Below, one piece after another: positions 10,258 to 21,596 of a stretch of 64,000 nucleotides of DNA. The notes under the pieces were generated by a model. That model was not told the origin of the DNA. It was given only the letters and a program-made list of their open reading frames with translations, and did not search any database. Source of the stretch: Dysidea avara (lineage: Eukaryota; Porifera; Demospongiae; Dictyoceratida; Dysideidae). Location: contig NC_089273.1 of the NCBI RefSeq assembly GCF_963678975.1, positions 23,082,356-23,146,355 on the forward strand. The letters are read 5' to 3'. Each line of letters starts with the position of its first letter. Position 1 is the first letter of the stretch. Both the position numbers and the translations under genes were made by a program.

Positions 10258-10498
10258 GGGCAGAGTCTGATTAGGGCAGAGTCTCAAGGTTTCTGCTCTT
10301 GCTATTACTTTGGAGAGGTCTAGGCCATAAACTCTTGCATACAAAATTTCAAACTTGCAGCTTTCTTCGTCTGGCTGCAGGAGCTGCAAAAATGGCCTGT
10401 CGTGGACTAAGAAAGTCCCGGTTTGTCCAGCACAGGCCATTTATGTGCTGGGGTGGTAGGCAAGGGCAGTCCATCAAGCCCGGGTAAAAAAAAAAAAA
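10258..10498 (+). repeat. FB2-derived 3' segment with poly(A) in the retroposed insert
   Basis: From about 10285 to the A-run the sequence is the reverse complement of 4090-4310. It spans both the FB2 arm (ggagaggtctaggccataaa) and the 88-bp fragment, junction included. Two other LINE R 3' ends in the window (18124 and 34641) have a different tail (gggagtgccattagggccg), so this tail is not the usual one. Confidence 0.7.
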
Positions 10499-10919
10499 TT
10501 ATTTGCGTAAAATAAGGTCGAAGGTCTGTCACGCCTACAGGGTAAACCTCTTGGAGGAATCAGTTGCAAATTGATATGTAGATGGAGCAACCATCGTAGG
10601 AGTGCCTTTTTTTGTGGTTTGAAAGGAATCGAGATAAAGACCATGGAGATATGACACAAAACCCAACCTGTGTCAAAATTACGCGATCGATTTTTATGAA
10701 TAAAAAATTATTAGTTTTCGTGTCTACCAGACAAACCGCTTAGAGCAACGAGCTGAAAATCTGTATGTAGGTGGAATAATCATCATAGAAAGTTCTTGCA
10801 GTGTACAGAAGAATCAGATTACAAATCACTGAGTTATGATTCGAAAGGCAACTACGTGCAGCAAATGCGAGATCGAGATACTCTAATAGAACAGTCACCC
10901 TAATAAAGCATTCAGTTAC

Positions 10920-12855
10920 ACGTATAATTTACTCAGTTATATTACATTGCAAGTTATTCTGTAGGGAATTCAGCTACAAACAAGTCACCCTGTAGTCAGA
11001 TCAGCTAGAAGAAGGTACCTAATAGAGAGTTCATCTACAAAGAAGCCATCATGTAGAGAGTTCAGCTCAAATAAATCACCCTGTAGAGAATTCAGCTACA
11101 AACAAATTGCCATGTAGAGAGATCAGCTAGAAGAAGTTACCTTGTAGAGAGTTCAGTTACAAAGAAACAATCATGAAAAGAGTTTAGCTGCAAACAAATC
11201 ACCCAGTAGAAAGTTCCGCTATGAACAGATCACACTGTAGAGAGTTCAGTTAGAAACAAGTCATCCAATAGAGAGATCAGCTAGAAGAAGTTACCTTGTA
11301 GAGAGTTCAGTTACAAAGAAACAATCATGCAAAGAGTTTAGCTGCAAACAAATCACCCAGTAGAAAGTTCACGCTATGAACAGATCACACTGTAAAGAGT
11401 TCAGTTAGAAACAAGTCATCCTGTAGAGAGTTCAGCTAGAAGAAGTTACATTGTAGACAGTTCAGCTACAAAGAAACCACCATGTAAGAGAGTTCAGCTG
11501 CAAACAAATCACCTGTAGAGAGTTCAGCTAAGAACAAGTTACACTGTAGAGAGATCAGCTAGAAACAAGTCATCCTGTAGAGAGTTCAGCTAGAAGAAGT
11601 TATATTGTAGAAAGTTCAGCTACAAAGAAACTACCATGTAGAGAGTTCAGCTGCAAACAAATCGCCCTGTAGAGAATTCACTACAAACAAATCACCCAGT
11701 AGAAAGAAGAAGTTACCTTGTAGAGAGTTCAGCTACAAACAAATCACCCTGTAGAGAGTTCAGCTAGAAACATGTCACCCTGTAGAGAGATCAGCTAGAA
11801 ACAAGTCACCTGTAGAGAGTTCAGCTAGAAGAAATTACATTGTAGAGAGTTCAGCTACAAAGAAACTACCATGTAGAGAGTTCAGCTGCAAACAACTTTC
11901 CCTGTAGAGAATTCAGCTACAAACAAATCACCCTGTAGAAAGTTCAGCTAGAAACAAGTCACCCTGTAGAGAGTTCAGCTAGAAGAAGTTACATTGTAGA
12001 GAGTTCAGCTACTAAGAAACTACCATGTAGAGAGTTCAGCTGCAAACAAATTGCCCTGTAGAGAATTCAGCTACAAACAAATCACCCTGTAGAAAGATCA
12101 GCTATAATAAGTTACCTTGTAGAGAATTCAGCTACAAACAAATCACCCTGTAGAGTGTTCAGCTAGAAACAAGTTACACTGTAGAGAGATCAGCTAGAAA
12201 CAAGTCACCCTGTAGAGAGTTCAGCTAGAAGAAGTTACATTGTAGAGAGTTCAGCTACAAAGAAACTACCATGTAGAGAGTTCAGCTGCAAAGAAATTAC
12301 CCTGTAGAGAATTCAGCTACAAACAAATCACCCTGTAGAAAGATCAGCTAGAAGAAGTTACCTTGTAGAGAATTCAGCTACAAACAAATCACCCTGTAGA
12401 GAGTTCAGCTAGAAACAAGTCACCCTGTAGAGAGATCAGCTAGAAACAAGTCACCCTGTAGAGAGTTCAGCTAGAAGAAGTTACATTGTAGAGAGTTCAG
12501 CTACAAAGAAACTACCATGTAGAGAGTTCAGCTGCAAAGAAATTACCCTGTAGAGAATTCAGCTACAAACAAATCACCCTGTAGAAAGATCAGCTAGAAG
12601 AAGTTACCTTGTAGAGAATTCAGCTACAAACAAATCACCCTGTAGAGAGTTCAGCTAGAAACAAGTCACCCTGTAGAGAGATCAGCTAGAAACAAGCCAC
12701 CCTTAGAGAGTTCAGCTAGAAGAAGTTACATTGTAGAGAGTTCAGCTACAAACAAATCACCCTGTAGAGAGTTCAGCTACAAACAAGTCATCCAGTAGAG
12801 AGATCAGCTAGAAGGATCACCTTGCAGAGAGGTCAGCTACAAAGAAATCACCCTG
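10920..12855 (-). repeat. 30-31-bp satellite array, left arm of FB1 copy b
   Basis: Tandem units of the type gtagagagttcagctacaaa plus caaatcaccct, with variants gatcagctagaag and ttcagctgcaaac. A higher-order period of 246 bp (eight units) is visible: the variant ttcagctgca recurs at 12035, 12281 and 12527. This is the reverse complement of the array at 13130-14960. Confidence 0.9.
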
Positions 12856-13129
12856 CTTCATCTTTTCTTCTTCCTGTAGTAAAGAAAAATGACAGGTTAA
12901 AAATCCCTAAAGCCGGCCATAGGCCGGCTTTGGGGTATACAAATACATAAAGAAGTGTAATCTAAAGCGGCACAAAATTCACCTGATTTGTAATTATTAA
13001 AATTTTTACCATTAACCTACCATCACAGCCATTTCTTGGCCGCCAACTTGGATTTCACATCTTTTTTCACCATAGCCTTTCTCAGGGCCGCACTCTTTTT
13101 TTACAGCTTGGCTGTTTTGGATTAGATAT
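12856..13129. repeat. Core of FB1 copy b: linker and partial hairpin H
   Basis: The linker with aagccggccataggccggct (near 12911) is followed by the loop and right arm of hairpin H (about 12962-13125, ending in acagcttggctg). The left arm of H is missing here. It separates the two inverted satellite arrays. Confidence 0.7.
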
Positions 13130-14960
13130 TTATTACAGAACACTCTACACGGTGGTTTCTTTATAACTGAACACTCTACAAAATGACTTCTTCTAGCTGA
13201 TATTTCTACAGGGTGATTTGTTTGTAGCTGAATTCTCTACATGATGGTTTCTTCGCAGCTGAACTCTCTACAAGGTAACTTCTTCATGCTGATGTCTCTA
13301 CAGAGTCACTTGTTTGTAGTTGAACTCTCTACATGATGGTTTCTTTGTAGCTGAACTCTCTACAAAGTAGCTTCTTCTAGTTGATGTCTCTGCAGTGCCA
13401 GCTGAACTCTCTACATGGTGGTTTCTTTGCAACTGAACTCTCTACAAGGTGGCTTCTTCTAGCTGATATTTCTACAGGATTTGTTTGTACTGTAGCTGAA
13501 CTCTCTACATGATGGTTTCTTTGCAGCTGAACTCTGTACAAGGTAACTTTTTCAAGCTGATGTCTCTACAGGGTCACTAGTTCGTAGCTAAACTCTGTAC
13601 ATGGTGGTTTCTTTGTAACTGAACTCTCCACAAGGTAATTTCTTCTATCTCATTTCTGTACAGGGTGAATTGTTTGCAGCTGAACTCTCTACAAGGTAAC
13701 TTCTTCTAGCTGATCTCTCTATACAGGGTAATTTGTTTGTAGCTGAACTCTCTACATGGTGGTTTCTTTGTAACTGAACTCTCTACAAGGTGACTTCTTT
13801 TAGCTGATCTTTCTACAGGGTGATTTGTTTGTAGCTGAACTCTCTACAAGGTAACTTCTTCTAGCTGATCTTTCTACAGGGCGATTTGTTTGTAGCTGAA
13901 TTCTCCACTATGTAATTTGGTTGCAGCTGAACTCTCTACATGGTGATTTCTTGTAGCTGAGCTCTCTACAAGGTGACTTCTTCTAGCTGAACTCTCTACA
14001 GAGTGATCTTTTCGTAGCTGAAACTCTCTACAGGGCGATTTGTTTGCAGCTGAACTCTCTACATGATGGATTCTTTGTAGCTTAACTCTCTAAAAGGTGA
14101 CTTCTTCTTGCTGAACTATCTACAGGATGAATTGTTTATAGCTGATCTCTCTGCATGACAGTTTCTTTGTAGCTGAACTCTCTACAAGGTAACTTCTTCT
14201 AGCTGATCTTTCTACAGATCAATTTGTTTGTAGCTGATTTCTCTACAGGATGATCAGTTTGCAGCTGAACTCTATACATGGTGGTTTCTTTGTAGTTGAA
14301 CTTTCTACAATGTGACTTCTTCTAGCTGAACTCTCTACAATGTGATCGCTTTGTAGATGATCTCTCTACAGAGTGATTTGTTTGCAGCTGACCTCTCTAC
14401 ATGATGGTTTCTTTGTAGCTGAACGTTCTACAAGGTAACTTCTTCTAGCTGATCTCTCTACAGGGTGAAATGTTTGCAGCCAAACTCTCTGCAGGGTGAT
14501 TTAAATGCTCTACAGGGTGATTTCCTTGCAGCTGAACTCTCTACATGATGGTTTATTTGTAACTGAACTCTCTACAAGGTAACTTCTCCTAGCTGATCTT
14601 TCTACAGGGTGGTTTGTTTGTAGCTGAATTCTCTACAGGGTGATTTATTTGCAGCTGAACTCTCTACAGGCTGATCTTTTCGTAGCTGAACTCTCTCAAG
14701 GGTGATTTTTTCAGCTGAACTCTACATGATGGTTTCTTTGTAGCTGAACTCTCTACAAGGTGACTTCTTCTAGCTAATCTCTCTACAGGTTGATTTGTTC
14801 GCCATTGAACTCTCTACATGGTGCATAGTTTCTTTGTAACAGAACTCTCTACAAGGTGACTTCTTCTCTACAGGATGATTTGTTTCTAGGTGAACTCTCT
14901 ACAGGGTGCTTTCCTGTAGCTGAATTGTCTAACAGATTAACTAGTTGTAGCTGAATTCCC
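13130..14960 (+). repeat. 30-31-bp satellite array, right arm of FB1 copy b
   Basis: Tandem units around gtagctgaactctctaca with spacers such as tggtggtttcttt, aggtaacttcttcta and gggtgatttgttt, which alternate. It is less regular than the left arm; a strict higher-order period is not obvious by eye. Confidence 0.9.
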
Positions 14961-15740
14961 TACAGAATAACTTGTAATGTATTATAATTCTTTAATGGAG
15001 TAAGTTATAAACGTATCAGAATGCTCTATTAGGGTGACTGTTCTATTAGAGTATCTCGATCTCGCATTTGCAAAACTTAGTAGGCTTTCGAATCATGACA
15101 CTGTGGTTTGTAATCCGATTCTTCTGTACTACTGTAAGGACTTTCTATGATGATTATTCCAGCTACACACCGATTTCAGCTCATTGCTCTAAGCGATTTG
15201 CCTGGTAGGCGTGAAAACTAACAGTTTTTTATTCATAAAAATCGATTGTGTAATTGTGACACAGTTTGGGTTTTGTGGCATATCTCCATGGTCTTTATCT
15301 CGATTATTTTAAAACTACAAAAAGGCACTCCTACGATGGTTACTCCATATACAAAGCAATTTTCATTCCTTCAAGGAGTTTACCCTGTGGGCGTGACAGA
15401 CCTTCGACCTTATTTTACGCGAATAATCGATCATAACTCCGTGAATGTCCATCGGATTCCTACCAAAGTTGGTACTGAGATCCGCCTTAATGAGCCCTTC
15501 AAGTGTGTCAAAGTTCAGCCCGATTGGAGCACGTCTTCGTATCTCGGAAATGGCTGGACCGATTGTCTTCAAATTTGGTATGTAGACTCCCGTAACTGGT
15601 CTGTAGTAAATTTGGTTCCAATCGGATAAGGGATCAAAAACCTACATAGGTGTGAAAATTACGTTTTCTTTCTTACTGTTAATATATTCACGGTGTGGCG
15701 TGCCGGCTTCTTGGGCCGCACGACACACTATCGTGTGTCT
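14961..15740 (+). repeat. Right tail of FB1 copy b
   Basis: Conserved tail as described for copy a, uninterrupted here and so the best reference for insertion sites in the other copies. The short frames through it, for example 15246-15629, are not conserved between copies. Confidence 0.8.
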
Positions 15741-15782
15741 TTATAGCATTTCAAGGTATTTATTTTTTGTTCTACTCTTAAA

Positions 15783-16408
15783 TGTGACCGTCTCAGCAAA
15801 AACCCGACTTTTTCGCACAATTAAAAATTTTTATTCACTAAGCATTATTAGCGGTGTCCAAGGAATGGATTACCTAAATTTCAGCATTCTGTGGTGTGTA
15901 GTTTTGAAATTATAGCACTAGCCAGTAGGAAGAGTAAGATGATCGATTTGTACAGCGACTACACTGAAAATAGATTACAGGCGCTTACATTCGCAGTCAT
16001 AACTTCCGTTTGGATTAGTCTACAATGTTGCAATTTGGCTTGAAATGTTCATCATGGATCAGCGCATTAGCCAAGGTATAGTGTTAGTCCTGTAGACAAT
16101 TGCTCATATGGATATGAAAGCGGTTTGGTAGAAGAAACGATGACGATCTTGTTTACGTTTACCGCATCGTAAACAAACGCACGTGACACGAATACTGTTG
16201 AAGCTACAGAAACGAAACAAGAAGTTTCGAACTGTCCATTAGCAGGCGAATAAGATGGCATATAGTTTTAATCGATTGGAGTCTTTCTTTTCCAAATACT
16301 GGCCCGATAATAACTTGCGTATTTTTACGAATTATTTTGAAATTTAGTTTTTCTCAATACGCATAGCTACATGTGCGAACAAGTCGGGATTATGCTGTGA
16401 CGGTCACA
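15783..16408. mobile_element. TGTGACCGTCTC-type MITE, copy 1
   Basis: The inverted ends are TGTGACCGTCTCAGC and the inverse of TGTGACCGTCACAGC, continuing into a shared cccgactt. It is 626 bp. Related copies with the same internal landmarks (acaggcgcttacat, then cataactt) are at 30013-30651 and 39876-40520. Non-coding. Confidence 0.8.
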
Positions 16409-16482
16409 AATGTAGAAATTCAATTTAAACTAATTATTAATGTGTGACTTATTTACAACATTTGCTGAAAATGATTTGTACC

Positions 16483-16975
16483 TAATACAAAACAGCAAAG
16501 CTGTAAATAAAGCGTGCGGCCCTCAAAAAGGCTATAGTGAAGAAAGATGTGGAACCCAAGGTGGCGGCCAAGAAATGGCTGTGATGGTAGGTTAATGTCA
16601 AAAATTTAAGTTATGACAATTAAGGTGAATTTGCGTTGCCTCCTCCACTAGGATTCGGCACCAAATTCACCTGCATTGTCGTAATTTAAAATTTTGCCAT
16701 TAACCTACCATCACAGCCATTTCTTAGCAGCCACCTTGAATTTCACATCTTTTTTCACTATTGTCTTTTTGGGGGCTGCACTTTTTATTTTACAGCTTGG
16801 CTATTTGGATTAGATTTCACTTCTTTATGTATTTGTGTACACCAAACTTTAAGGCTTCCTTCTAACTTGTTTTTTTTCTGCAGGAATTGCGAACAAAGGA
16901 AGAAATGTTGTGTACAGTTTTTTGTCTCATTAAAAATATTTGTATATTTAACAATGAAAGATAATTATACTGTAG
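16483..16975. repeat. Hairpin H copy 2 with following linker
   Basis: The hairpin 16483-16815 has arms starting aaacagcaaagctgtaaa and ending tttacagcttggct, with a loop near 16635-16665. The linker to 16975 is AT-rich with a T-run and ctgcag. It precedes the satellite of FB1 copy c, the same order as in copy b. Confidence 0.75.
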
Positions 16976-19093
16976 GTAAAAGGTGACTTCTTATACATAA
17001 CTGAACTGTAGCTGTAACTCCCATTGTTTGTAGCTGAACTCTTTTCAGAGTGACTTGTTTCTAGCTGAACTGTCTACATGGTGATTTGTTTCCAACACAT
17101 ATTTCTACAGGATGATTTGTTTGTAGCTAAACTCTCTACAGGATAGTTATTTTGTTGCTGAACTCTGCAAGGTAATTTCTTCTAGCTGATCTCTATACAA
17201 TGTAACTTCTTGTAGCTTATCTGTCTACTCGGTGACTCGTGTCTAGTTGTACACTCTACAAGGTGATTTGTTTGTAGCTGAATACTCTACAGGGTGATTT
17301 GTTTGTAGCTGAACTCTCTACAGGATGGTTTCTTTGTTGTTGATGTCACTACAGGTGACTTCTTTCTAGCTGATCTCTCTACAGGATGGTTTCTTTGTAG
17401 CTGAACTCTCTACAGGGAGATTTTTTTCTAGCTGAACTCTCTTTAGGGTGATTACTTCACAGCTGAACCCTCTACAAGGTGGCTTCTTCTATCTGATCTC
17501 TGTACAGTGTGATTTGTTTGTCTACAAAGTGATGTTTTCTAGCTGAGCTGCATCTTATTTCTAACTGATCTCTCTACAGAGTAACTTGTTAGTCTAGCTG
17601 AAGTCTATACATAGTGGATTTTAGTTGTTAAACTCTCTGAATGAAGACTTGTTTGTAGCAGAACTTCTACAAAGTAATTATTGTTTGTAGCTGAACTCTC
17701 TATAGGGTGCACGACTTATTTATAGCTGAACTCTCTTCATTGTGACTTGTAATGCTCTGAATAACTACAGCAATATATTTGTAGCTGAACTCTACATAGG
17801 GAAACTTGCTTCTTGTTAAACTGTCTATAAGATTAACTGTTTGCAGCTGAACTCCCTAAAGAATAAATTGTAATGTAATAGAATGCTATAATTGAGTAAA
17901 TAAATTAGCTGAATGCTCTATTAGGGTGACTGTTCTATTAGAGTATCTCGATCTCGCATTTGCTACACGGAGTTGGCTTTCGAATCATATCTCAGTGGTT
18001 TGTAATCCAAGTATTCTGTACTACTGTAAGGACCTTCTATGAAGATTATTCCAGCTATACACCGATTTTCAGCTCATTGCTCTAAGCGGTTTGCCTAGTA
18101 GGCGTAAAAACTAATACTTTTTTCCCCTGCGGCCCTAATGGCACTCCCTTCCTCCCACACATCTCTATAGAATCAGAATGCTAAGAAAAAATATTTGAAA
18201 AATTTATTGTAATTTACAGAAAAGGACCTACATAGAACCTACAGCATGCCCAGGGTTCAATGGGCTGGCAAGTTCTCCTCAGCAACAGCAAGATCAACTG
18301 CTGGAGACACACGGACACTTGGATCTTGAGCGTGATCCCCTGATGCATATAACTGAAGAACGGAGCACTGAAAACCCCAAACTACAACGGAGCCAGCCCA
18401 ACACCACAGAATATGGGAATTTCCACTTCTCGCTCAGCAGGTGGGCAAGATGTTTATAAGTGGTGGTAGCAGCCCTTCCCATACCACCTGTAAACTGATA
18501 CTTCTTTATCCATAAAAATCGATCGCATAATTGTGACACAGATTGGGTTTTGTGTAATATCTCCATGGTCTTTATTTCGATTTCTTTGAAACCACCAAAA
18601 GGCACACCTACGATGGTTACTCCATCTACATAGCAATTTTTAACTCATTTCATGATGCGGTTTACCCTGTAGGCGTGACAACAAATCGATCTTGTTTTAC
18701 GCGAATAATCGACCATAACTCCTGAACCATTCATAGGATTTGCACCAAATGTGATGTTAGGATTCGCCTTTGGACTCCCTTTCTGCGTACCGAAATTCAA
18801 GGTGATCGGAGTACGCATTTGCGTATTATAGCAATTTTTGCAAGTGTGCGATAGCACTAAGAAAAAAAATCCAAACTTTGGAAGCTCGTATCTCAGATAT
18901 GGCTAGAGTGATTTCCTTCATATTTAGTATGTAGACTTCTCTGGCTGGCAGTCAACTCTGTAGCAAATTTGGTTCCAATCGGATAAGAGATCACCGAGAT
19001 ACCAAAGTGTGAAAGTGACGTTTTCTTTCTTCCTGTCAATATACCCAGGGTGTGGCGCGGCTTCTTGGGCTACACGACACACTATCTTGTGTC
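16976..19093 (+). repeat. FB1 copy c, right arm
   Basis: Satellite units run 16976-17885, then the conserved tail to the terminus cacactatcttgtgtc at about 19093. A LINE R fragment interrupts the tail at 18124-18491. No matching left arm is seen upstream of the hairpin, so the copy looks one-sided or truncated. Confidence 0.75.
18124..18491 (-). mobile_element. LINE R 3' fragment inserted in FB1 copy c
   Basis: On the minus strand it encodes GGMGRAATTTYKHLAHLLSE, then KWKFPYSVVLGWLRCSLGFS, VLRSSVICIRGSRSRSK, then a 3' UTR ending gggagtgccattagggccg and an A-run (T-run at 18118-18123). Flanks aaactaatacttttttt-like (18108-18123) and aaactgatacttcttt (18492-18507) form a slightly diverged 14-16-bp target duplication. 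It is severely 5'-truncated. Confidence 0.8.
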
Positions 19094-19454
19094 CGAGGGT
19101 TCCGTCACGACCCTAGAATCCTGTACGAGTTTCCGAATCCCACGAAATTCCAGGCAAGATTCCAGATTCCAACCCAAGATTCCAGATTCCAAGTAAAATT
19201 CCATATTCCATATATCCAGTTACAGCTAGCTACGGAACTAGCTGTGAAAAGCTCAATAATACTCTAGAAAGCAAGATAAAAGGTTTTCTGAGCGTAAGGA
19301 TGATCCAGAAAGCTGCTTTTTATCTTGCAACAAGAAAGTAAATATATAGATCTAATGTTTACAAACTTTGTATACAATCAATTTAATTTAAAACAGATTA
19401 TTAAAATTCAATTATCATAATATAAGCACAATGACAATTAGCTACCACAACAAT

Positions 19455-20862
19455 TACTGACTAAAAGCTAATATATGTCCTGTACATAAAAAGGGTAGTC
19501 GTAGTAATGTTGCTAATTATCATCCTATTTCATTAACCTCCATTTGTGCTAAAGTCATGGAGCATATCATATATCACTCTATTATGAACCACCTAAATCA
19601 GAACAACATATTAATTGAATGGATTCAGAGCTAACCATTCATGTGTAACCCAACTCATCACACTATCTGAAGATATCTCCTTTGCTTTAGACCACCAAAA
19701 ACAAATAGACATCATCCTATTAGACTTTTCCAAAGCATTTGACACAGTACCACACCAGCAACTACTAACCAAATTAAGATTCTATGGAATTAATGGTAAT
19801 AGTTACAATTGGATCCAAACTTGGCTTACTCACCGCTCCCAGTGTGTTGTGTTAGATAGCGAATCATCAAGTCCAGTACCGGTGCTTTCTGGAGTACCAC
19901 AAGGCACAGTGCTCGGACCATTAATGTTTCTGTTGTACATTAATGACATTACTAAAGATATCAACTCACCACTCCGCTTGTTTGCTGATGATTGTCTACT
20001 TTACAGAGTTATTAACAGTGCAGAAGACGCCAACATGTTTCAAGAAGACCTGAATAGGTTATCAGAATGGGAAAACACCTGGCAGCTTAGATTCAATGTT
20101 AGTAAATGTACTGTCATACGTTGTACAAGATCCTTGACACCATTCAATCACGTCTATACCCTCAATAATCACATCTTAAATCTATCTGATCAACATACTT
20201 ACTTGGGAGTAATCCTTAATACATCACTATCTTGGTCACCACACATTTCTAGTATTATTACTAAAGCATCTAAAACACTTGATTTCCTGAAACGTAACTT
20301 AAACAAATGTTCAGAACAAGTTAAAGAATCTGCTTATCTAACAATTGTCAGGCCACAACTAGAATATGCATCTGACGTCTGGGACCCTCACCAAACTGGA
20401 GATATTGTAGAGCTAGAAAAAATACAACGAAGAGCAGCACGCTGGGTAATGAATGATTATGGTAGACTTAGTTCTGTCACCTCAATGTTAAATCAGCTTT
20501 CATGGCCAACTCTCGAGACTCGTTGCAAATTATCTCGACTACAAACTTCACACAAATTTTTTTACCAACAAATATCACTTACAATTCCTCCATACTACCT
20601 ACCAACATCACGATCCACGAGACAGTACCATCCACTGCACTACATCTTACCACATGTATCTACCACAGCACACCAAAATAGTTATTTTTCAAGAATAATT
20701 AATGATTGGAACTCCTTACCAGTAGATCTTGTTGAAGTTGCAGATGCTGAAATTTTTAGAACTGGACTACAATCATTATTGTAATTGTGTTACATGTATT
20801 CAGGCAAATCTGAGCACACCAGCAGGGCTGACTGCTAAGTAATAATAATAATCAATAATACT
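19455..20862 (+). mobile_element. 5'-truncated CR1/L2-like LINE
   Basis: The frame 19615-20784 encodes the reverse-transcriptase palm and thumb and the C-terminal region. It has LLDFSKAFDTVPH (motif A), SGVPQGTVLGPL (motif B), LFADDCLLY (catalytic motif C), then YLGVIL, ARWVMNDYG and the terminal INDWNSLPVDL. An upstream remnant in another frame (19480-19615) continues the fingers domain, so a small deletion near 19617 breaks the frame relative to the copy at 34945. The endonuclease is missing. The 3' end has gagcacaccagcagggctga and a TAA microsatellite (20840-20855). Similar throughout to the LINE at 34707-36806, so the same family. Confidence 0.85.
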
Positions 20863-20926
20863 AATCATTACAAATACATGATGTGTCATACAATAATGTA
20901 AACACGTAGCTATAAGTGTTAGCTAC

Positions 20927-21081
20927 CTATAGATTCCACTCCTTAAATTTGCTGCATTCAACACAGTACCACAATCTTATATCATCACAGTAGTCCGCAC
21001 AATCAGCATGAAACCATTTATTACATATATCGTAGCATACCATCTTGCAACCACCATCTGACATTTGACATATGCAGTGAA
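20927..21081 (-). pseudogene. PHD-finger exon of an unidentified gene
   Basis: On the minus strand this reads VHCICQMSDGGCKMVCYDIC, then NKWFHADCADYCDDIRLWYC, then VECSKFKEWNL and TAG (20927-20929). The spacing C-x-C, C-x3-C, x4-H-x2-C, C-x2-C with W-F-H and W-Y-C is that of a PHD zinc finger, which binds histone tails in chromatin proteins and is also found at the end of some transposon proteins. The exon would start after tttaag at 21082, a weak acceptor. Because it sits inside a stack of transposons it is probably transposon-derived, but a host gene end cannot be excluded. The finger itself looks intact. Confidence 0.6.
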
Positions 21082-21189
21082 CTTAAATTACTTCAGTGCT
21101 TCAAATCCTAGACTTATGCTTGCGACGCTGTGCGGAGGGGAATTCTTTTATCTGGTAAGCTTCTTTTTATTTTTCTGGTAAGTTTCTAG

Positions 21190-21541
21190 AATCTACTGTG
21201 GATGTGATCGCAAATGTAGAAGTGAATGCTTGGTATTATATTTCTTCAAGATCAAAACTTTTTGACCTGGAGGAAATTCCAACGAGGACCCAGAACTAGT
21301 AGGTAAGAACTTGCTGTGCATGTTAGGATCATGTGAAAATTGTTTCTCTACAAATGTTGCAATTGTTTAACAGAATCTGCATCCATGTAAGCAATAGATT
21401 CTTTCATGTCAAATCCTAATTCAAGAAAACATTTCTGTACATATCCTGGTAACCTTTCTTTCATCAATAATAACAAGTCTGGTGAAGAAACATCCAGCGA
21501 GGCAAAATTCGAGGTAAAATCAGAATCACTGCGAACAAAAG
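21190..21541 (-). pseudogene. Upstream exon of the PHD-finger gene remnant
   Basis: On the minus strand, after the acceptor tttttatttag (21542-21549 complement), the sequence reads FVRSDSDFTSNFASLDVSSP, LMKERLPGYVQKCFLELGFD and MKESIAYMDADSVKQLQH. It continues in another frame with EKQFSHDPNMHSKFLPTSSG and SSLEFPPGQKVLILKKYNTK. A frameshift near 21358 separates the two parts. The composition is clearly protein-like, but the family was not recognised. It lies about 110 bp upstream of the PHD exon on the same strand. Confidence 0.5.
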
Positions 21542-21596
21542 CTAAATAAAAAAGGCATCACAAATAAATTTTAAAAATGCTTACCATCACTACATG

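Larger units (their letters stand above)
5662..10498 (+). mobile_element. Retroposed insert (LINE R fragment plus extra 3' sequence) in FB1
   Basis: This is flanked by the 13-bp direct repeat ttatttgcgtaaa at 5649-5661 and 10499-10511. An A-run at 10486-10498 touches the right repeat, a hallmark of LINE-type target-primed insertion. The right FB1 arm (near 15410-15440) shows the uninterrupted target. Without the nested element 6203-10149 the insert is about 890 bp. It has the C-terminal coding end of LINE R (to the stop at 10252-10254), a thrice-repeated gattagggcagagtct near 10219-10283, then a segment identical in order to the FB2 right arm with its 88-bp insert. Confidence 0.8.
5259..15740. 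repeat. FB1 copy b, satellite-armed giant foldback element
   Basis: This is the only copy with both arms. The left terminus agacacacgatagtgtgt at 5259 pairs with the right terminus ending tcgtgtgtct at 15740. Tail sequence 5259-5661 plus 10499-10920 is the reverse complement of 14961-15740. The satellite array 10920-12855 is the inverse of 13130-14960. The centre (12856-13129) is a partial hairpin H with its linker. A 4837-bp insert (5662-10498) splits the left arm. Without that insert the element would be about 5.6 kb. No coding sequence of its own is seen, so if it is mobile it depends on enzymes from elsewhere; that is an inference. Confidence 0.75.

Noticed and set aside
15246-15629. Frame of 127 codons in the FB1 tail
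   Set aside because: Not conserved in the other FB1 tails, which carry stops and indels at the same places.
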